A stretch of 64,000 nucleotides of DNA from Actinomadura oligospora ATCC 43269 (GCF_000518265.1 NZ_JADG01000007.1:434001-498000); one strand, 5' to 3'; shown: positions 23,640 to 33,618, numbered from the stretch's first letter. Notes: generated from the letters alone by a model not told the origin. Numbers and translations: made by a program.

Positions 23640-24260
23640 CGGCTGAAGCTAGCAGCGCTCACGGTAATCACTCAAGGCGTAACCCGTATTGCGGACGACC
23701 CTACAAACCACAACTGTCCTAGACCTTCCGTCGTCGCTCGGAGCGTGCTCGTGACCCGCACCGAGCTCCTGTGCCGGGCCGACCGTATTCGACCCCGACT
23801 GGAGCATGATCCAATTTCCCCTGCTCAACGCCCACATCGCCGACGGGGAAAGGGTTCTTCCCATGTCAGTGAGGTGTTCGCGAGCGCGCCTCCCGGCCGG
23901 TCGCCGGGGCGCGGGACGTCCGGCAGGGGAGAGGCTTCCGGCCTCCGCCGAGCCACCTCACGCCGTGGCGAACATCACTGAGCGTGATGAATGCCGCACG
24001 ATGCCTCAGGCTCACGCGACGTCCCGCGAATGATCATTCCAGGATGGCGGGAGGACGGGCGTGTTGTTTTCCAAAAGCGATAGCGAAGAACGCGCGCGCC
24101 TTGTCGTGACAGCACCGTCCTGTGTGCGGTAAAGCGAGTCAGAGCGCGCGGCGACTGCGGAAACCGCGCCACTTCCGGGGTCCGCGTGAGGATTTCCTCC
24201 TCCGCGAGTTCGAGGCCGACACACCAGGGCTGGACTCGGAGATCTCGCCGAACGTGGGCG
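23640..24260. other. 620 bp gap, no supported gene
   Basis: Short frames occur on both strands but none has a ribosome site or recognisable protein. It separates two leftward units and should hold the promoter of the membrane HTH gene. Nothing else is recognised. Confidence 0.5.
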
Positions 24261-24920
24261 TCAGGAGCGGAGGAAGGTCAGGACCGCCAGGACGCGGCGG
24301 TGGACCTCGGCGTCCGGTGGGAGGTCGAGCTTGGCCAGGATGTTGTTGATGTGCTTGCCGACGGCGGCGGCCGAGACGGTGAGTTCCTGGGCGATCGCCG
24401 TGTTGGAGTGGCCCTGGGCGATGAGGGCCAGCACCTCGCGCTCGCGCGGGGTGAGGCGGTCGAGGGGGTCGCGGCGGCGGGTCAGCAGGTGGCGGACCAC
24501 CTCGGGGTCGATCACCGTGCCGCCGCCCGCGACCTGGCGGACGGCGTCGGCGAAGTCCGTCACGTCGATGACGCGGTCTTTCAGCAGGTAGCCGACCGCG
24601 CGGGCGTCGGTGGAGTCGAGCAGCTCACCGGCGGAGGCGGCCTCGATGTACTGGCTGAGGACGAGCACGGGCAGGCGGGGGTCGCGCTCGCGCAGGGCGA
24701 TGGCGGCGCGCAGCCCGTCGTCGGTCAGCGTCGGCGGCATGCGGACGTCGGTGACCACGATGTCCGGCTCGTGCGTCTCGACGGCGGTGGCGAGGGAGGG
24801 CGCGTCCGCGACGGCCTGGACGACCTCGTGCCCGAACCGGGTGAGCACGGCGATCAGGCCGTCGCGCATCAGGGCGCCGTCCTCGGCGAGGACGACACGG
24901 AGGGGACGGGCTTCGGGCAC
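24261..24920 (-). CDS. LuxR-type (NarL/DesR) response regulator
   Basis: 219 residues, GTG start with GGAG upstream. The receiver domain (about 5-125) has acidic pocket AEDGALMRDG, phosphoacceptor Asp in DIVVTDVRMPP, and Lys in YLLKDRV. The C-terminal LuxR helix-turn-helix is LTPREREVLALIAQGHSNTAIAQEL. It overlaps the 3' end of the sensor kinase by 52 bp, so the pair is co-translated. The likely target is the divergent ABC exporter. Confidence 0.93.
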   Translation of the reverse strand: MPEARPLRVVLAEDGALMRDGLIAVLTRFGHEVVQAVADAPSLATAVETHEPDIVVTDVRMPPTLTDDGLRAAIALRERDPRLPVLVLSQYIEAASAGELLDSTDARAVGYLLKDRVIDVTDFADAVRQVAGGGTVIDPEVVRHLLTRRRDPLDRLTPREREVLALIAQGHSNTAIAQELTVSAAAVGKHINNILAKLDLPPDAEVHRRVLAVLTFLRS

Positions 24921-26164
24921 GGAATCTCCACTCTGAGCAGGGTCGGGCCGCCGGACGGGCTGGCCAGCGCGAGGGTCCCGCCGACGACGGCGAGCCGGTC
25001 GGACAGCCCGGTCAGTCCGCTGCCGCCGGACGGGTCGGCGCCGCCCGCGCCATCATCGCCGATCTCCAGCCGCAGGGTGTCGCCGGTGTGCGCGGCGGTG
25101 ATCCAGGCGTGGTCCGCGCCGCTGTGCCGGGCGACGTTGGCCAGCGCCTCGCAGACGACGAAGTATCCGGTGGCCTCGACGGCGGCGGGCATGCGTCCGG
25201 TGATGTCCCAGGTCAGGGCCACCGGGACGGGAGAACGGTCGGCGGCGTCCTGGACGGCCGCGCCCAGTCCGTGCTGCGTCAGGACCTGCGGGTGGATGCC
25301 GTGGATCAGTTCGCGCAGCTCGACGAGCGCCTTCCTCGCCTCCCGGTGGGCGTGCGCGACGTGATCGGCGGCGGGGCCGGGCGGAAGATCGAGCATCGCC
25401 AGGCCGAGGCTGGTCGCGACGGCGACGAGCCGCTGCTGCGCGCCGTCGTGCAGGTCGCGTTCGATGCGGCGGCGCTCGGCCTCGAACGCGTTGACCAGCC
25501 GCGCTCGGGATCCGGTGACCTCGGCGAGCAGGAGCGCCGCCTCGTCCGGACGCGGGGAGAGGAGCCGCCGGGTGAGCGCGGCGCGTCCGGCCGCGACCAC
25601 GGTGACCAGGTAGGCGCCGGCCGCCAGCAGGACGATTCCGGCGGGCAGCGCCGCGATCGCCTGTCCGGGGGTGTGGATCGCGACGCCGGGCCAGAGTCCG
25701 CGCCGTCCGCCGGAAAGGACGGGTATCCAGGCGGTGAGCAACGCCCATGGCACTGCGGCCCCGGCCGCGGCGATGGTCAGGTCGAGTGGCCACAATATTG
25801 TGGCGAGCAGGATGGTGAATCCCAGCTCACGCCAGGTCGCGGACTCGCGAACCCGCACCGCGAGCCAGCCCCCGACACCCGGACGGTCCGGGGCGCGGTG
25901 CGGATCGGTGACCGGCTCGGCGTCCATCAGACGGAGCCGCCACCGCTCGAACGCCGCGACCGGAACGCCCGCGAAGGCGAGCGCCGCGAGCATCGGCAGC
26001 CCGACGAGCACCGACGCCAGCGTCCCGCCGACGAGCAGCACCGCCGCGACGACGGTCAGCACGAGCGCGCCCGAGATCGTGCTGGTCACCAGGTACGCCA
26101 GGCTCCGCCACGGCCACGCCGACACGAGGAACCCGCGCCGCCGCAGGACCGTCATCACCTCCAT
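24869..26164 (-). CDS. sensor histidine kinase (HisKA_3 type)
   Basis: 431 residues from the ATG at 26164. The N-terminal half is a membrane sensor with several hydrophobic helices (about 25-60, 120-160, 190-215). The kinase core has the H-box ERDLHDGAQQRLVAVATSLG and an ATPase region VCEALANVARHSGAD with GDDGAGGADPSGGSGLTGLSDR. It phosphorylates the overlapping LuxR-type regulator. Being divergent from a MacB-type exporter, it probably senses an envelope stress or peptide. That link is inferred. Confidence 0.9.
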   Translation of the reverse strand: MEVMTVLRRRGFLVSAWPWRSLAYLVTSTISGALVLTVVAAVLLVGGTLASVLVGLPMLAALAFAGVPVAAFERWRLRLMDAEPVTDPHRAPDRPGVGGWLAVRVRESATWRELGFTILLATILWPLDLTIAAAGAAVPWALLTAWIPVLSGGRRGLWPGVAIHTPGQAIAALPAGIVLLAAGAYLVTVVAAGRAALTRRLLSPRPDEAALLLAEVTGSRARLVNAFEAERRRIERDLHDGAQQRLVAVATSLGLAMLDLPPGPAADHVAHAHREARKALVELRELIHGIHPQVLTQHGLGAAVQDAADRSPVPVALTWDITGRMPAAVEATGYFVVCEALANVARHSGADHAWITAAHTGDTLRLEIGDDGAGGADPSGGSGLTGLSDRLAVVGGTLALASPSGGPTLLRVEIPCPKPVPSVSSSPRTAP

Positions 26165-26297
26165 CGGGCCAGCATAGAAGCGATTTTTCGGACGACCGAT
26201 AGGGCGTGGACGACCCTCGGGGTAAGGCTGGGCATACCCCGTGGACGGTGGCCCGGCTGATCGACCCGGACCGGCCTCCGGCGCTTGGCTTGAGGGC

Positions 26298-27149
26298 ATG
26301 GACATCGTGCGGCTCACCGCGGTGAGCAAGACCTACGGGACGGGATCCGGCACCGTCACCGCCCTGGACAAGGTCACGTTGGGGTTCGCGGAAGGGTCGT
26401 TCACCGCCGTGATGGGCGCGTCCGGATCGGGCAAGTCGACGCTGCTGCAGTGCGCCGCCGGGTTGGAACGTCCGACGGGAGGCGCGGTATCGCTCGAAGG
26501 TAAGGATTTGTCGCGGCTGCGTGAGTCCGTGCTGACCAGGCTGCGCAGGGAGACGATCGGGTTCGTCTTCCAGTCCTACAACCTGCTGCCCGCGCTGACC
26601 GCGGAGCAGAACGTCGGGATGCCGCTGCGGCTGGCGGGACACCGTCCCGACGGACGCGCCGTCCGCGCCGCGCTCTCCGCCGTCGGCCTCGCGGACCGGG
26701 CGCGGCACCGTCCCGCCGAACTGTCGGGTGGCCAGCAGCAACGCGTCGCCATCGCCCGGGCCCTGGTCGCCGCGCCGCGCGTCCTGTTCGCCGACGAGCC
26801 GACCGGCGCCCTCGACAGCGCCTCCTCCCGGAACGTCCTCGCGATCCTGCGTTCTCTGGTCGACGACCGCGGCCAGACGATCGTCATGGTCACCCACGAC
26901 CCCGTCGCCGCCGCCCACGCCGACCGCGTCGTCTTCCTCGCCGACGGGCGTGTGTCGGGCACGCTCGACAATCCCGACGCTTCCACCGTCGCCGCCCACC
27001 TGACCGCCCTCGAATCCGCCGACCCCGCCCCGCGGGGCGAGGCGGCTCTGCGAGGCGAGGCGGCTCTGCAGGGAGAGGTGACTCGGCGCGCCGACGCCGT
27101 CGCGGCGGGCCTGGACGCTGCCGCGGGTGGGGAGGCGGCGTCGTGTTGA
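26298..27149 (+). CDS. ABC transporter ATP-binding protein (MacB/LolD type)
   Basis: 283 residues from the ATG at 26298. It has Walker A GASGSGKST, Q-loop FQSYNLLP, signature LSGGQQQRVAIARAL, Walker B VLFADEPTGALD and H-loop THD. This is the MacB/LolD/FtsE class, which pairs with FtsX-like permeases. The C-terminal tail past residue 240 carries a short RGEAAL/QGE repeat. It overlaps the permease start by 7 bp and is divergent from the two-component genes. Confidence 0.94.
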   Translation: MDIVRLTAVSKTYGTGSGTVTALDKVTLGFAEGSFTAVMGASGSGKSTLLQCAAGLERPTGGAVSLEGKDLSRLRESVLTRLRRETIGFVFQSYNLLPALTAEQNVGMPLRLAGHRPDGRAVRAALSAVGLADRARHRPAELSGGQQQRVAIARALVAAPRVLFADEPTGALDSASSRNVLAILRSLVDDRGQTIVMVTHDPVAAAHADRVVFLADGRVSGTLDNPDASTVAAHLTALESADPAPRGEAALRGEAALQGEVTRRADAVAAGLDAAAGGEAASC

Positions 27150-29794
27150 GGGTCGTGTTGGAGGGGCTGCGGGCGCGCTGGGGATCGCTCGTGGGACCGC
27201 TGGCGGCGTTGGCGCTGGGAGTGGCGGTGGTCGCGACGATGGCGCTGGTGCTGGGGGCGGCGTCCTCGGATCCGCATCGGCTGCCGCGACGGTTCGCCGC
27301 CGCGCCTGCGGTCGTCCAGGCTGATCCGAATCTGCGGATGCGGGATCGCTACGGGACGCCGAGCGCCGTGCCGCTCGCTGAGCAGCCTGCGCTTCCCGAA
27401 TCGGTCATCGCTCGCTTCCCGGGCGCGGCGCTGGACCGGAGCTTCCCGGTGCGGTTGCCGGGAGGGCCCTCCGACCAGGTCGGGCATGGCTGGTCCTCGG
27501 CTGCCTTCGCCCCTTATGCCTTGGTTTCGGGTCGTCCGCCGGTTCGTGCTGACGAGATCGTCCTGACGGGCCGGGGCCTGGTCGGGCAGCGGGTGATGGT
27601 GCGCACGGGTGAAAAGGATGGCGCGTACACCGTCGTCGGCATCGCACGACCGAGCCAGACCGCGGCGAACGGCGGGCAGGCAGCGCACGCCGGACAACTG
27701 CCGGACGCCCCGCAGGTAGCGGACGGCAAGCACGCAGCGGACGTTGAACACGCAGCGGGCGGTGAGCGCGCGGCGGGCGGCGAGTACGCGGCGGACGGCA
27801 AGCACGCGGCGGACGCTGAACACGCAGCGGGCGGTGAGCGCGCAGCGGGTGGCGAGCACGTGGCAGGTAGTGACCGTGCGGCGGGTCGCGAGCGTGCGGC
27901 GGGCGGTGAGCACGCGGTGGGTGGTGAGCACGCGGTGGGTGGTGAGCGTGCGGCGGACGTTGAGCGGGCGGATGGTGGTGAGGATGCGGTTTTCTTCAGC
28001 GATGCCGAAGCCGCGAGGTTGTCGCCGTCTGTGGACGCGCTGGTGGTTGCTGACCAGGCCGCGGCGCGGCGTGCGGCCGGAATTCCGGGTGTCCGGGTTT
28101 TGACCGGACGTGATCGGGCGCTCGCCGATCCTGGTGCTTTGCGCGATCGGGCGGACCTGACGTCCTTGACGTCCTTCCTGGGTGTCGCGGCGCTGCTGTC
28201 GGCGTCGGTTTCGTTGTACGTCACGGCGAGCGCGTTCGGCCTGTCGGTCGCGCGCCGACGCCGTGAGCTGGCGTTGCTGCGCACGCTCGGTGCGACCCCG
28301 GCGCAGGTCGTCCGGGCCGTCGTGACCGAGGCGGTGCTGGTCGGAGTGGTCGGATCGGTCGCCGGATGCGTGCTCGGGCTCGCCGGTGGGCCGCTGCTGG
28401 CGCGTTGGCTGGCCGGGCACGACATGGCGCCCGCCTGGTTCACCGTCCCGCGCGACGCCGGAGTGGCCGGGCCGCTGGCGCTCGCGTTCGCGGCCGGTGT
28501 CCTGGTCGCCGTGCTGGCGGTGGTGGCGGCCTCGGTGCGGGCCGCGACCGTCCGTCCGGCCGAGGCGCTGCGCGAGGTGGACGTCGAGCCCGGCGGTTCG
28601 GGCCTGCCGCGACGTCTGGCTGGACTGGCGGCGTTCGGTTGCGGCGCGGGACTCCTGCTGCTGATGGCGGTCGCGATGCCCGACATGGCGCTCGACGCGA
28701 AGACCGACGTCGAGCTCGCGCTGCTGGTCGTCGGCGGTGCGGCGATGCTGGCTCCCACGCTGCTTCCGCCGCTGGTGGGGATGCTGACCTGGCCGTTCAC
28801 ACGGGGCGCCGGGCCCGGCGGACTGCTGGCCCGCGAGCGGGTGGCCACCGGGTCACGCCAGGCCGCCGGGACGATCGTCCCGCTGATGATCACGTTGGGA
28901 CTCGCGCTGGCCGTCCTCGGCGCGACGGGGATCGCCCAGTCGATCAAGGATCGTGGGCTGCACGACCAGGCCGCGCCCGCTGACCTCGTTGTTCTCCCGT
29001 CCGGCGGGGTTGGGTTGCCCGCCGCGCTGGTCGCTCGGGTCCGCGCCGTGCCCGGCGTCGCGGCGACCGCCGTCACGGACACGAGCGTGCTCGCCCACGA
29101 ACCCGCGGTGACGCCGTTCCACCTGGAAGCGCCGACGCCGGTGCCGTTCTCCGCACTCGCCGTCGACTCCCCGGCGGTGCTCGGCCTGCACGTCCGGCAG
29201 GGTTCGCTGAACGGCCTGAACGACGCGACCGTGGCGCTCGACGGCTCCTGGCACAAGCGTGTCGGGCAGACGATGCGCCTGTGGCTGGCCGACGGAACTC
29301 CGATATCGCTGCAGGTCGCAGCCGTCTTCGATGCCGCGCCCGGCGGCCCGCGCATCGTCCTCGGGCCGCATCGCGCCGGTCCTGACGCTCAGCCCACCCG
29401 CGTCTATCTGCGAACTTCGTCGGCAGCCGTCCCGGAGGTGCGGGCGGCCCTGGCGGTGAACGCCGGTGCTTTCGGCGGACCTGATGCCAGGATCGTCACC
29501 AAGTCCGAGTGGACGGCCGCCGTCAGTGACCGGCAGGCCGAACAGACCCGGACCGGGCTGCTCGTGATGATCGGTATCTCCGGTGTCTACGGCGCGATCG
29601 GCACCATCGCGACGGCCGCCACGGCGATCTCCGCGCGCCGTCGTGAGCTGGCACTTCTCCGTCGGATCGGCACGACCCGCCTCCAGGCGCTCCGGTTCGT
29701 CTGCCACGAGTACGCGCTGCTCGCGGTCGCCGGAATCCTGACCGCCGGGGGCGCAGCGGGCGTCGTCCTCCTCGGCCTGGGCGGTGCGGGCTGA
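27143..29794 (+). CDS. FtsX-like ABC permease with an expanded hexapeptide repeat
   Basis: 883 residues, GTG start overlapping the ATPase stop. A first membrane helix lies near residues 15-40. Two FtsX-like permease units follow, with helices around 345-480 and 495-600, and a C-terminal set beginning near residue 805. Coupling motifs after helices are ARRRRELALLRTLGATPAQV and ARRRELALLRRIGTTRLQ. Residues about 193-282, in the extracytoplasmic loop, are about fifteen hexapeptide repeats of the type AGGERA/ADGKHA. Together with the ATPase it forms an exporter or mechanotransmission complex. The substrate is unknown. Confidence 0.9.
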   Translation: MLRVVLEGLRARWGSLVGPLAALALGVAVVATMALVLGAASSDPHRLPRRFAAAPAVVQADPNLRMRDRYGTPSAVPLAEQPALPESVIARFPGAALDRSFPVRLPGGPSDQVGHGWSSAAFAPYALVSGRPPVRADEIVLTGRGLVGQRVMVRTGEKDGAYTVVGIARPSQTAANGGQAAHAGQLPDAPQVADGKHAADVEHAAGGERAAGGEYAADGKHAADAEHAAGGERAAGGEHVAGSDRAAGRERAAGGEHAVGGEHAVGGERAADVERADGGEDAVFFSDAEAARLSPSVDALVVADQAAARRAAGIPGVRVLTGRDRALADPGALRDRADLTSLTSFLGVAALLSASVSLYVTASAFGLSVARRRRELALLRTLGATPAQVVRAVVTEAVLVGVVGSVAGCVLGLAGGPLLARWLAGHDMAPAWFTVPRDAGVAGPLALAFAAGVLVAVLAVVAASVRAATVRPAEALREVDVEPGGSGLPRRLAGLAAFGCGAGLLLLMAVAMPDMALDAKTDVELALLVVGGAAMLAPTLLPPLVGMLTWPFTRGAGPGGLLARERVATGSRQAAGTIVPLMITLGLALAVLGATGIAQSIKDRGLHDQAAPADLVVLPSGGVGLPAALVARVRAVPGVAATAVTDTSVLAHEPAVTPFHLEAPTPVPFSALAVDSPAVLGLHVRQGSLNGLNDATVALDGSWHKRVGQTMRLWLADGTPISLQVAAVFDAAPGGPRIVLGPHRAGPDAQPTRVYLRTSSAAVPEVRAALAVNAGAFGGPDARIVTKSEWTAAVSDRQAEQTRTGLLVMIGISGVYGAIGTIATAATAISARRRELALLRRIGTTRLQALRFVCHEYALLAVAGILTAGGAAGVVLLGLGGAG
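27719..27988 (+). repeat. fifteen tandem 18 bp repeats inside the permease gene
   Basis: Units such as GCGGGCGGTGAGCGCGCG and GCGGACGGCAAGCACGCA run in frame, each coding six residues (A-G/D-G-E/K-H/R-A). Repeat number could change by slippage without breaking the frame. Confidence 0.9.
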
Positions 29795-29798
29795 CCGG

Positions 29799-29837
29799 CC
29801 CACATGGCGCGGGGGACGTCAGCCCGCGCCATGTGGG
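29799..29837. terminator. bidirectional hairpin terminator
   Basis: CCCACATGGCGCGGG (29799-29813) pairs perfectly with CCCGCGCCATGTGGG (29823-29837) over a 9-base loop. It lies between the convergent permease and dehydrogenase genes. Confidence 0.88.
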
Positions 29838-29858
29838 GTTCCGAGGAGCCGGGCGTCC

Positions 29859-30872
29859 TCAGGGGTGGGAGATGATGATCTTGCCGAGGCCCTCGCCCGA
29901 CTCGCAGTACGTGAAGGCGTCGTGGAGCTTCTCGAAAGGGAAGACACGGTCGATGACGGGGCGCAGCCGGTGCGTCTCGACGGCGCGGTTCATGTCGAGG
30001 AAGTGGGCCCGGCTGCCGGTGGCGACGCGGTGCAGCGCCGCGCCCGCCATGAACAGGACGGACGGATCGACCGGCTTGGCCCCCGCGTCGCCGGACAGCG
30101 AGAAGCCGACGAACGCGACCTCGCCGCTCATCGCGACCGACTTCAGCGACTTCTCCAGGGGACCGGACGCGTCGACGACGCGGTCGACGCCCTCGCCGCC
30201 GGTCAGGGCGCGGACGGTCTCGTCCCAGTCGGGGTTCTCGCGATAGTTGAGCACGTCGTCCGCGCCGAGGGCACGGAGCCGCTCGGCCTTGGCGGCGCCC
30301 GACGTCGTGACGATCACCCGGGCCCCGGCCAGCTTCGCGAACTGCAGGACGAACAGCGACACCGCCCCCGACCCGAGGGTCAGAACGGTCGCACCCGGGC
30401 GGAGCGGACCACCGCTGGCCAGGGCGTTCCAGGCGGTCACCGCGGCGAGCGGGAAGGCGGCGGCCTCCTCGTCGGACAGGTGGTCCGGGACGGGCACGAC
30501 GCCGTCCTCGTCCAGCAGCGCGTACTCGGTCAGCATCCCGTCGAGCATGGTGCCGAGCTGGGCGGCGTTCTCGCGCCGGAACGGGCCGTCCAGCCAGTGC
30601 GGAAAGACGGTGGCCGCCACGCGATCGCCGATCCGGACACGGCGGACGTCCTCGCCGACGGCCACGACCTCCCCGACTCCTTCGCAGCCGGGCACGACGC
30701 CCGGGCGGATCGGCAGGACGTACCTGTTGCCCAGCACCATGAGGTCGCGATAGCCGATCGAGTTCGCGCGGACCCTCACCACGACCTGCCCACGTCCCGG
30801 TTCGGGCTCGTCCTGTTCGTGCAGTGTTAGTCCGGCGAGCCCGTGGTCAGGGTCAAAGTGGTAGCTCTTCAT
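29859..30872 (-). CDS. zinc-type alcohol dehydrogenase / quinone oxidoreductase (MDR superfamily)
   Basis: 337 residues. It has a GroES-like N-terminal domain (VRVRANSIGYRDLMVL, GCEGVGEVVAVG) and a Rossmann domain starting TVLTLGSGAVSLFVLQFAKLAGARVIVTTS. The structural-zinc cysteine cluster is absent, and at the usual catalytic position it reads IGYRD rather than CxxD. It is therefore probably a zinc-independent NADPH oxidoreductase acting on quinones or enones. It is divergent from an XRE regulator that likely controls it. Confidence 0.88.
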   Translation of the reverse strand: MKSYHFDPDHGLAGLTLHEQDEPEPGRGQVVVRVRANSIGYRDLMVLGNRYVLPIRPGVVPGCEGVGEVVAVGEDVRRVRIGDRVAATVFPHWLDGPFRRENAAQLGTMLDGMLTEYALLDEDGVVPVPDHLSDEEAAAFPLAAVTAWNALASGGPLRPGATVLTLGSGAVSLFVLQFAKLAGARVIVTTSGAAKAERLRALGADDVLNYRENPDWDETVRALTGGEGVDRVVDASGPLEKSLKSVAMSGEVAFVGFSLSGDAGAKPVDPSVLFMAGAALHRVATGSRAHFLDMNRAVETHRLRPVIDRVFPFEKLHDAFTYCESGEGLGKIIISHP

Positions 30873-30987
30873 AACGGCCTTCTCTCAGAGGGGGTTCGTC
30901 CGGGGACGATCGTCCGTGCGGGGGTGGCGCCGGACAATTCCCCCGAGGGAATCGCACAAGAGCGGCGGCGGCCGGTAGAACGGTGCG

Positions 30988-31788
30988 GTGGGCAGCACAT
31001 ATGCGCAGAAGAGCGTCGGGTCCGAGCTGAAGCACTGGCGCGCGGTCCGGCGGATCAGCCAGCTCGAACTGGCCGTGCGGGCGGGGACGACCCAACGGCA
31101 TTTGAGTTTCATCGAGAGCGGCCGTTCGCGTCCGGGACGCGCGATCGTGATTCGGCTGGCCGAATCCCTCGGTCTGTCGCTGCGGGAGCGGAACAGCCTG
31201 CTCACGACGGCCGGATACGCCCCGGTGTTCACCGAGTCCGGGCTGGACGAGGCGGCGTTGCGGCCCGTCCGGACGGCGCTGGAGCAGATCCTGCACGGCC
31301 ACCTGCCGTACCCGGCGCTGGTCATCGCGCCGTACGGCCGGGTCGTGGCGGCCAACGACGCCGTCGAGGTCTTCACCGAGGACGCCTCACCCGAGCTGCT
31401 CGAACCGCCCGTCAACATGCTGCGCCTCATGCTCCACCCGAAGGGGATGGGGCCGAGGGTGTCGAACCTGGACGAATGGGGACGACACGTCATCGAGAAC
31501 CTGCGCGCCAGGGCCCTGCGCAGCCCGGATCCACGCCTGGACGCCTTCGTCGACGAGCTCGCCGGGTACGTTCCGGAGGCCCCCGTCGGGCCCGACCACC
31601 TGGGCTTCTCCGTCCCCATGCGGCTCGCGTCGGCGGACGGCGAACTGCGCCTGATCACCACGCTGACCTCGTTCGCGACCGCCACCGACGTCACGCTCGC
31701 CGAGCTCCACCTGGAGGCGTTCCTGCCCGCCGACCAGGCCACGGCCGACCTCCTGCGGATCCGGGCCGAACGCCGCCGCCCGTCCTAA
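30988..31788 (+). CDS. XRE-family regulator with MmyB-like ligand domain
   Basis: 266 residues, GTG start. The N-terminal helix-turn-helix (about 10-70) is LKHWRAVRRISQLELAVRAG followed by HLSFIESGRSRPGRAIVIRLAE. The rest matches the MmyB-like ligand-binding region with HGHLPYPALVIAPYGRVVAAND, NMLRLMLHPKGM and LRLITTLTSFATATDVTLAELHLEAFLP. Such regulators typically stand beside the oxidoreductase they control, and here the MDR gene is divergent. Confidence 0.9.
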   Translation: MGSTYAQKSVGSELKHWRAVRRISQLELAVRAGTTQRHLSFIESGRSRPGRAIVIRLAESLGLSLRERNSLLTTAGYAPVFTESGLDEAALRPVRTALEQILHGHLPYPALVIAPYGRVVAANDAVEVFTEDASPELLEPPVNMLRLMLHPKGMGPRVSNLDEWGRHVIENLRARALRSPDPRLDAFVDELAGYVPEAPVGPDHLGFSVPMRLASADGELRLITTLTSFATATDVTLAELHLEAFLPADQATADLLRIRAERRRPS

Positions 31789-31824
31789 CCCGTCCCGTTG
31801 TCGATTCGCTAACACGAGCTAACA

Positions 31825-31852
31825 CCGTGCCGTCCTGGGGAGGACGGCACGG
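31825..31852. terminator. 12 bp stem, GGGG-loop terminator
   Basis: CCGTGCCGTCCT, a GGGG tetraloop and AGGACGGCACGG form a perfect hairpin between the convergent regulator and acyl-CoA dehydrogenase genes. Confidence 0.88.
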
Positions 31853-31892
31853 CACTCGAACTTCGTGCGGAGGACGGGCTCGTGCGCGGGGG

Positions 31893-33023
31893 TCAGCGAG
31901 CCAGGGAGCGGGCGATGACGAGCCGCTGGATCTGGTTGGTGCCCTCGAAGATCTGCATGATCTTGGCCTCGCGCATGAAGCGCTCCACGGGGAAGTCGCG
32001 CGTGTAGCCGTTGCCGCCGAGGACCTGGACGGCGTCCGTGGTGACCTTCATGGCGGCGTCGGTCGCGGTGAGCTTGGCGACGGACGCCTCGCGCGAGTAC
32101 GGCAGGCCCAGGTCGCGGCGGCGGGCCGCGTCCAGGTACGTGGCGCGGGCGGACACCACGGCGGCGGCCATGTCGGCTAGCAGGAAACCGAGTCCCTGGT
32201 GGTCGATGATGCGGCGGCCGAACGTGCTGCGCTCCTTGGCGTAGGCGACCGCGTGGTCGAGCGCGGCCTGGGCGAGGCCGACCGCGCAGGCGGCGATGCC
32301 GAGACGTCCGGAGTCCAAGGCGCTGAAGGCGATCCGGAGGCCCTCGCCCTCGGCGCCGATGAGACGCTCGTCCTCGATCAGCGCGCCGTCCCAGTTCGCG
32401 GTGGTCGTGGGGATGGCGTGCAGCCCCATCTTCTCCTCGGGCCGTCCGAAACTGAGGCCCTCGGTCTGGCCGGGCGTGAGGAAGCAGGAGATCGAGTCGC
32501 CCGTGCGGGCGAAGAGCGAGTAGAAGTCGGCGCGTCCGCCGTGGGTGATCCACGCCTTGGTGCCGGTGATCCGGTAGCCGCCGACCGTCCGCTCGGCCTT
32601 GCAGGTCAGCGCCGCCGCGTCCGATCCCGCCTGCGGCTCGGAGAGGCTGTAACCGCCGATCACGCGTCCGGCGAGCATCTCCGGAAGCCAGCGCTCCTTC
32701 TGCTCGTCCGTGCCGAACGTGAACAGCGGGAAGCACGCGAGCGTGTGGACGCTGGTCGCGACCGCGACGGCCGCCCAGCGTGCCGACAGTTCCTCGATGA
32801 CCTGCAGGTACACCTCGTAAGGCTGCCCGCCCCCGCCGTACTCCTCCGGGTAGGGCAGGCCGAGCAGGCCCGCTTCCCCGAGCATCGCGAAAAGACCCTC
32901 GGGATAGGTCTCGGCACGCTCGTGCTCGTGCACGCGCGTCAGGAGCTCCTTGTCAGCGAGCTCTCGCGTCAGGGCGATGAGGTCACGCGCTTCATCGCTC
33001 GGCAGCAGACGATCGACGGTCAT
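31893..33023 (-). CDS. acyl-CoA dehydrogenase
   Basis: 376 residues from the ATG at 33023, with GGAGG six bases upstream. The full three-part fold is present: N-terminal helices, [17 protein letters not shown] (flavin/substrate loop), and C-terminal [22 protein letters not shown]. The end [40 protein letters not shown] has the catalytic Glu in EGT. It performs FAD-dependent alpha,beta-desaturation of an acyl-CoA, short- or medium-chain by its short length. Chain specificity is not certain. Confidence 0.93.
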   Translation of the reverse strand: MTVDRLLPSDEARDLIALTRELADKELLTRVHEHERAETYPEGLFAMLGEAGLLGLPYPEEYGGGGQPYEVYLQVIEELSARWAAVAVATSVHTLACFPLFTFGTDEQKERWLPEMLAGRVIGGYSLSEPQAGSDAAALTCKAERTVGGYRITGTKAWITHGGRADFYSLFARTGDSISCFLTPGQTEGLSFGRPEEKMGLHAIPTTTANWDGALIEDERLIGAEGEGLRIAFSALDSGRLGIAACAVGLAQAALDHAVAYAKERSTFGRRIIDHQGLGFLLADMAAAVVSARATYLDAARRRDLGLPYSREASVAKLTATDAAMKVTTDAVQVLGGNGYTRDFPVERFMREAKIMQIFEGTNQIQRLVIARSLAR

Positions 33024-33059
33024 TGTCTTCCTCCAGAGGCACCCACAGGCGAACCCCAC

Positions 33060-33600
33060 CTTGCCACGAAGTTATCCACAGTTCGGGGCGCGGCTTCCCC
33101 ACAAGCCGGTGGCCCGCAACGATGGAGGTCACGGGCCGAGCCAGCCCTTCGGCCCACCCGACCGTCCGGAGCACCCCGGACCGTCCGAGCACCCCGGACC
33201 GTCCGAGCACCCCGGTCGTCCGAGCACCCCGGTCGTCCGGAGTGGCCCCCGCTGTCTGGGAGCGCCTCGGTCGTCCGGAGTGCCCTGGCTGTCTGGAGCA
33301 CCTCGGTCGTCCGGGAGCGCCCTGGCCGTCCCGAGCGGCCCCTCCGTTCGGGACGCTCCAGCCGTTCGGAGCGGCCCCGGCCGTTCGGGGCCCGCCGTCC
33401 CGAACGACCTCGGCGGCCTGGATCGCTCTGGCCGTCTGGAGCGCCTGGATGGTCCAGAGCGCTCCGGTTGTCTGGGGCGTCCGGGGCGTCCCACCGGGCG
33501 AGGGTCGTGCGGCCGGTGGGGGCTTCGGGCTGGCGGGACGCCCGACCCGGCCGGACGGTTCGCCCCGGACGGTGCGCCTCCCAGACGCACCGGCCAGGGC
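33060..33600. repeat. minisatellite-like intergenic repeat, CACCCCGGACCGTCCGAG type
   Basis: From about 33158 the plus strand repeats 16-18 bp units (GAGCACCCCGGACCGTCC, CACCCCGGTCGTCCGAG and eroded forms GCGCCTCGGTCGTCCGGA) to about 33480. No gene is supported between the acyl-CoA dehydrogenase promoter region and the oxidoreductase stop at 33619. Confidence 0.82.
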
Positions 33601-33618
33601 GGTCGGCCGGCAGCCGGG

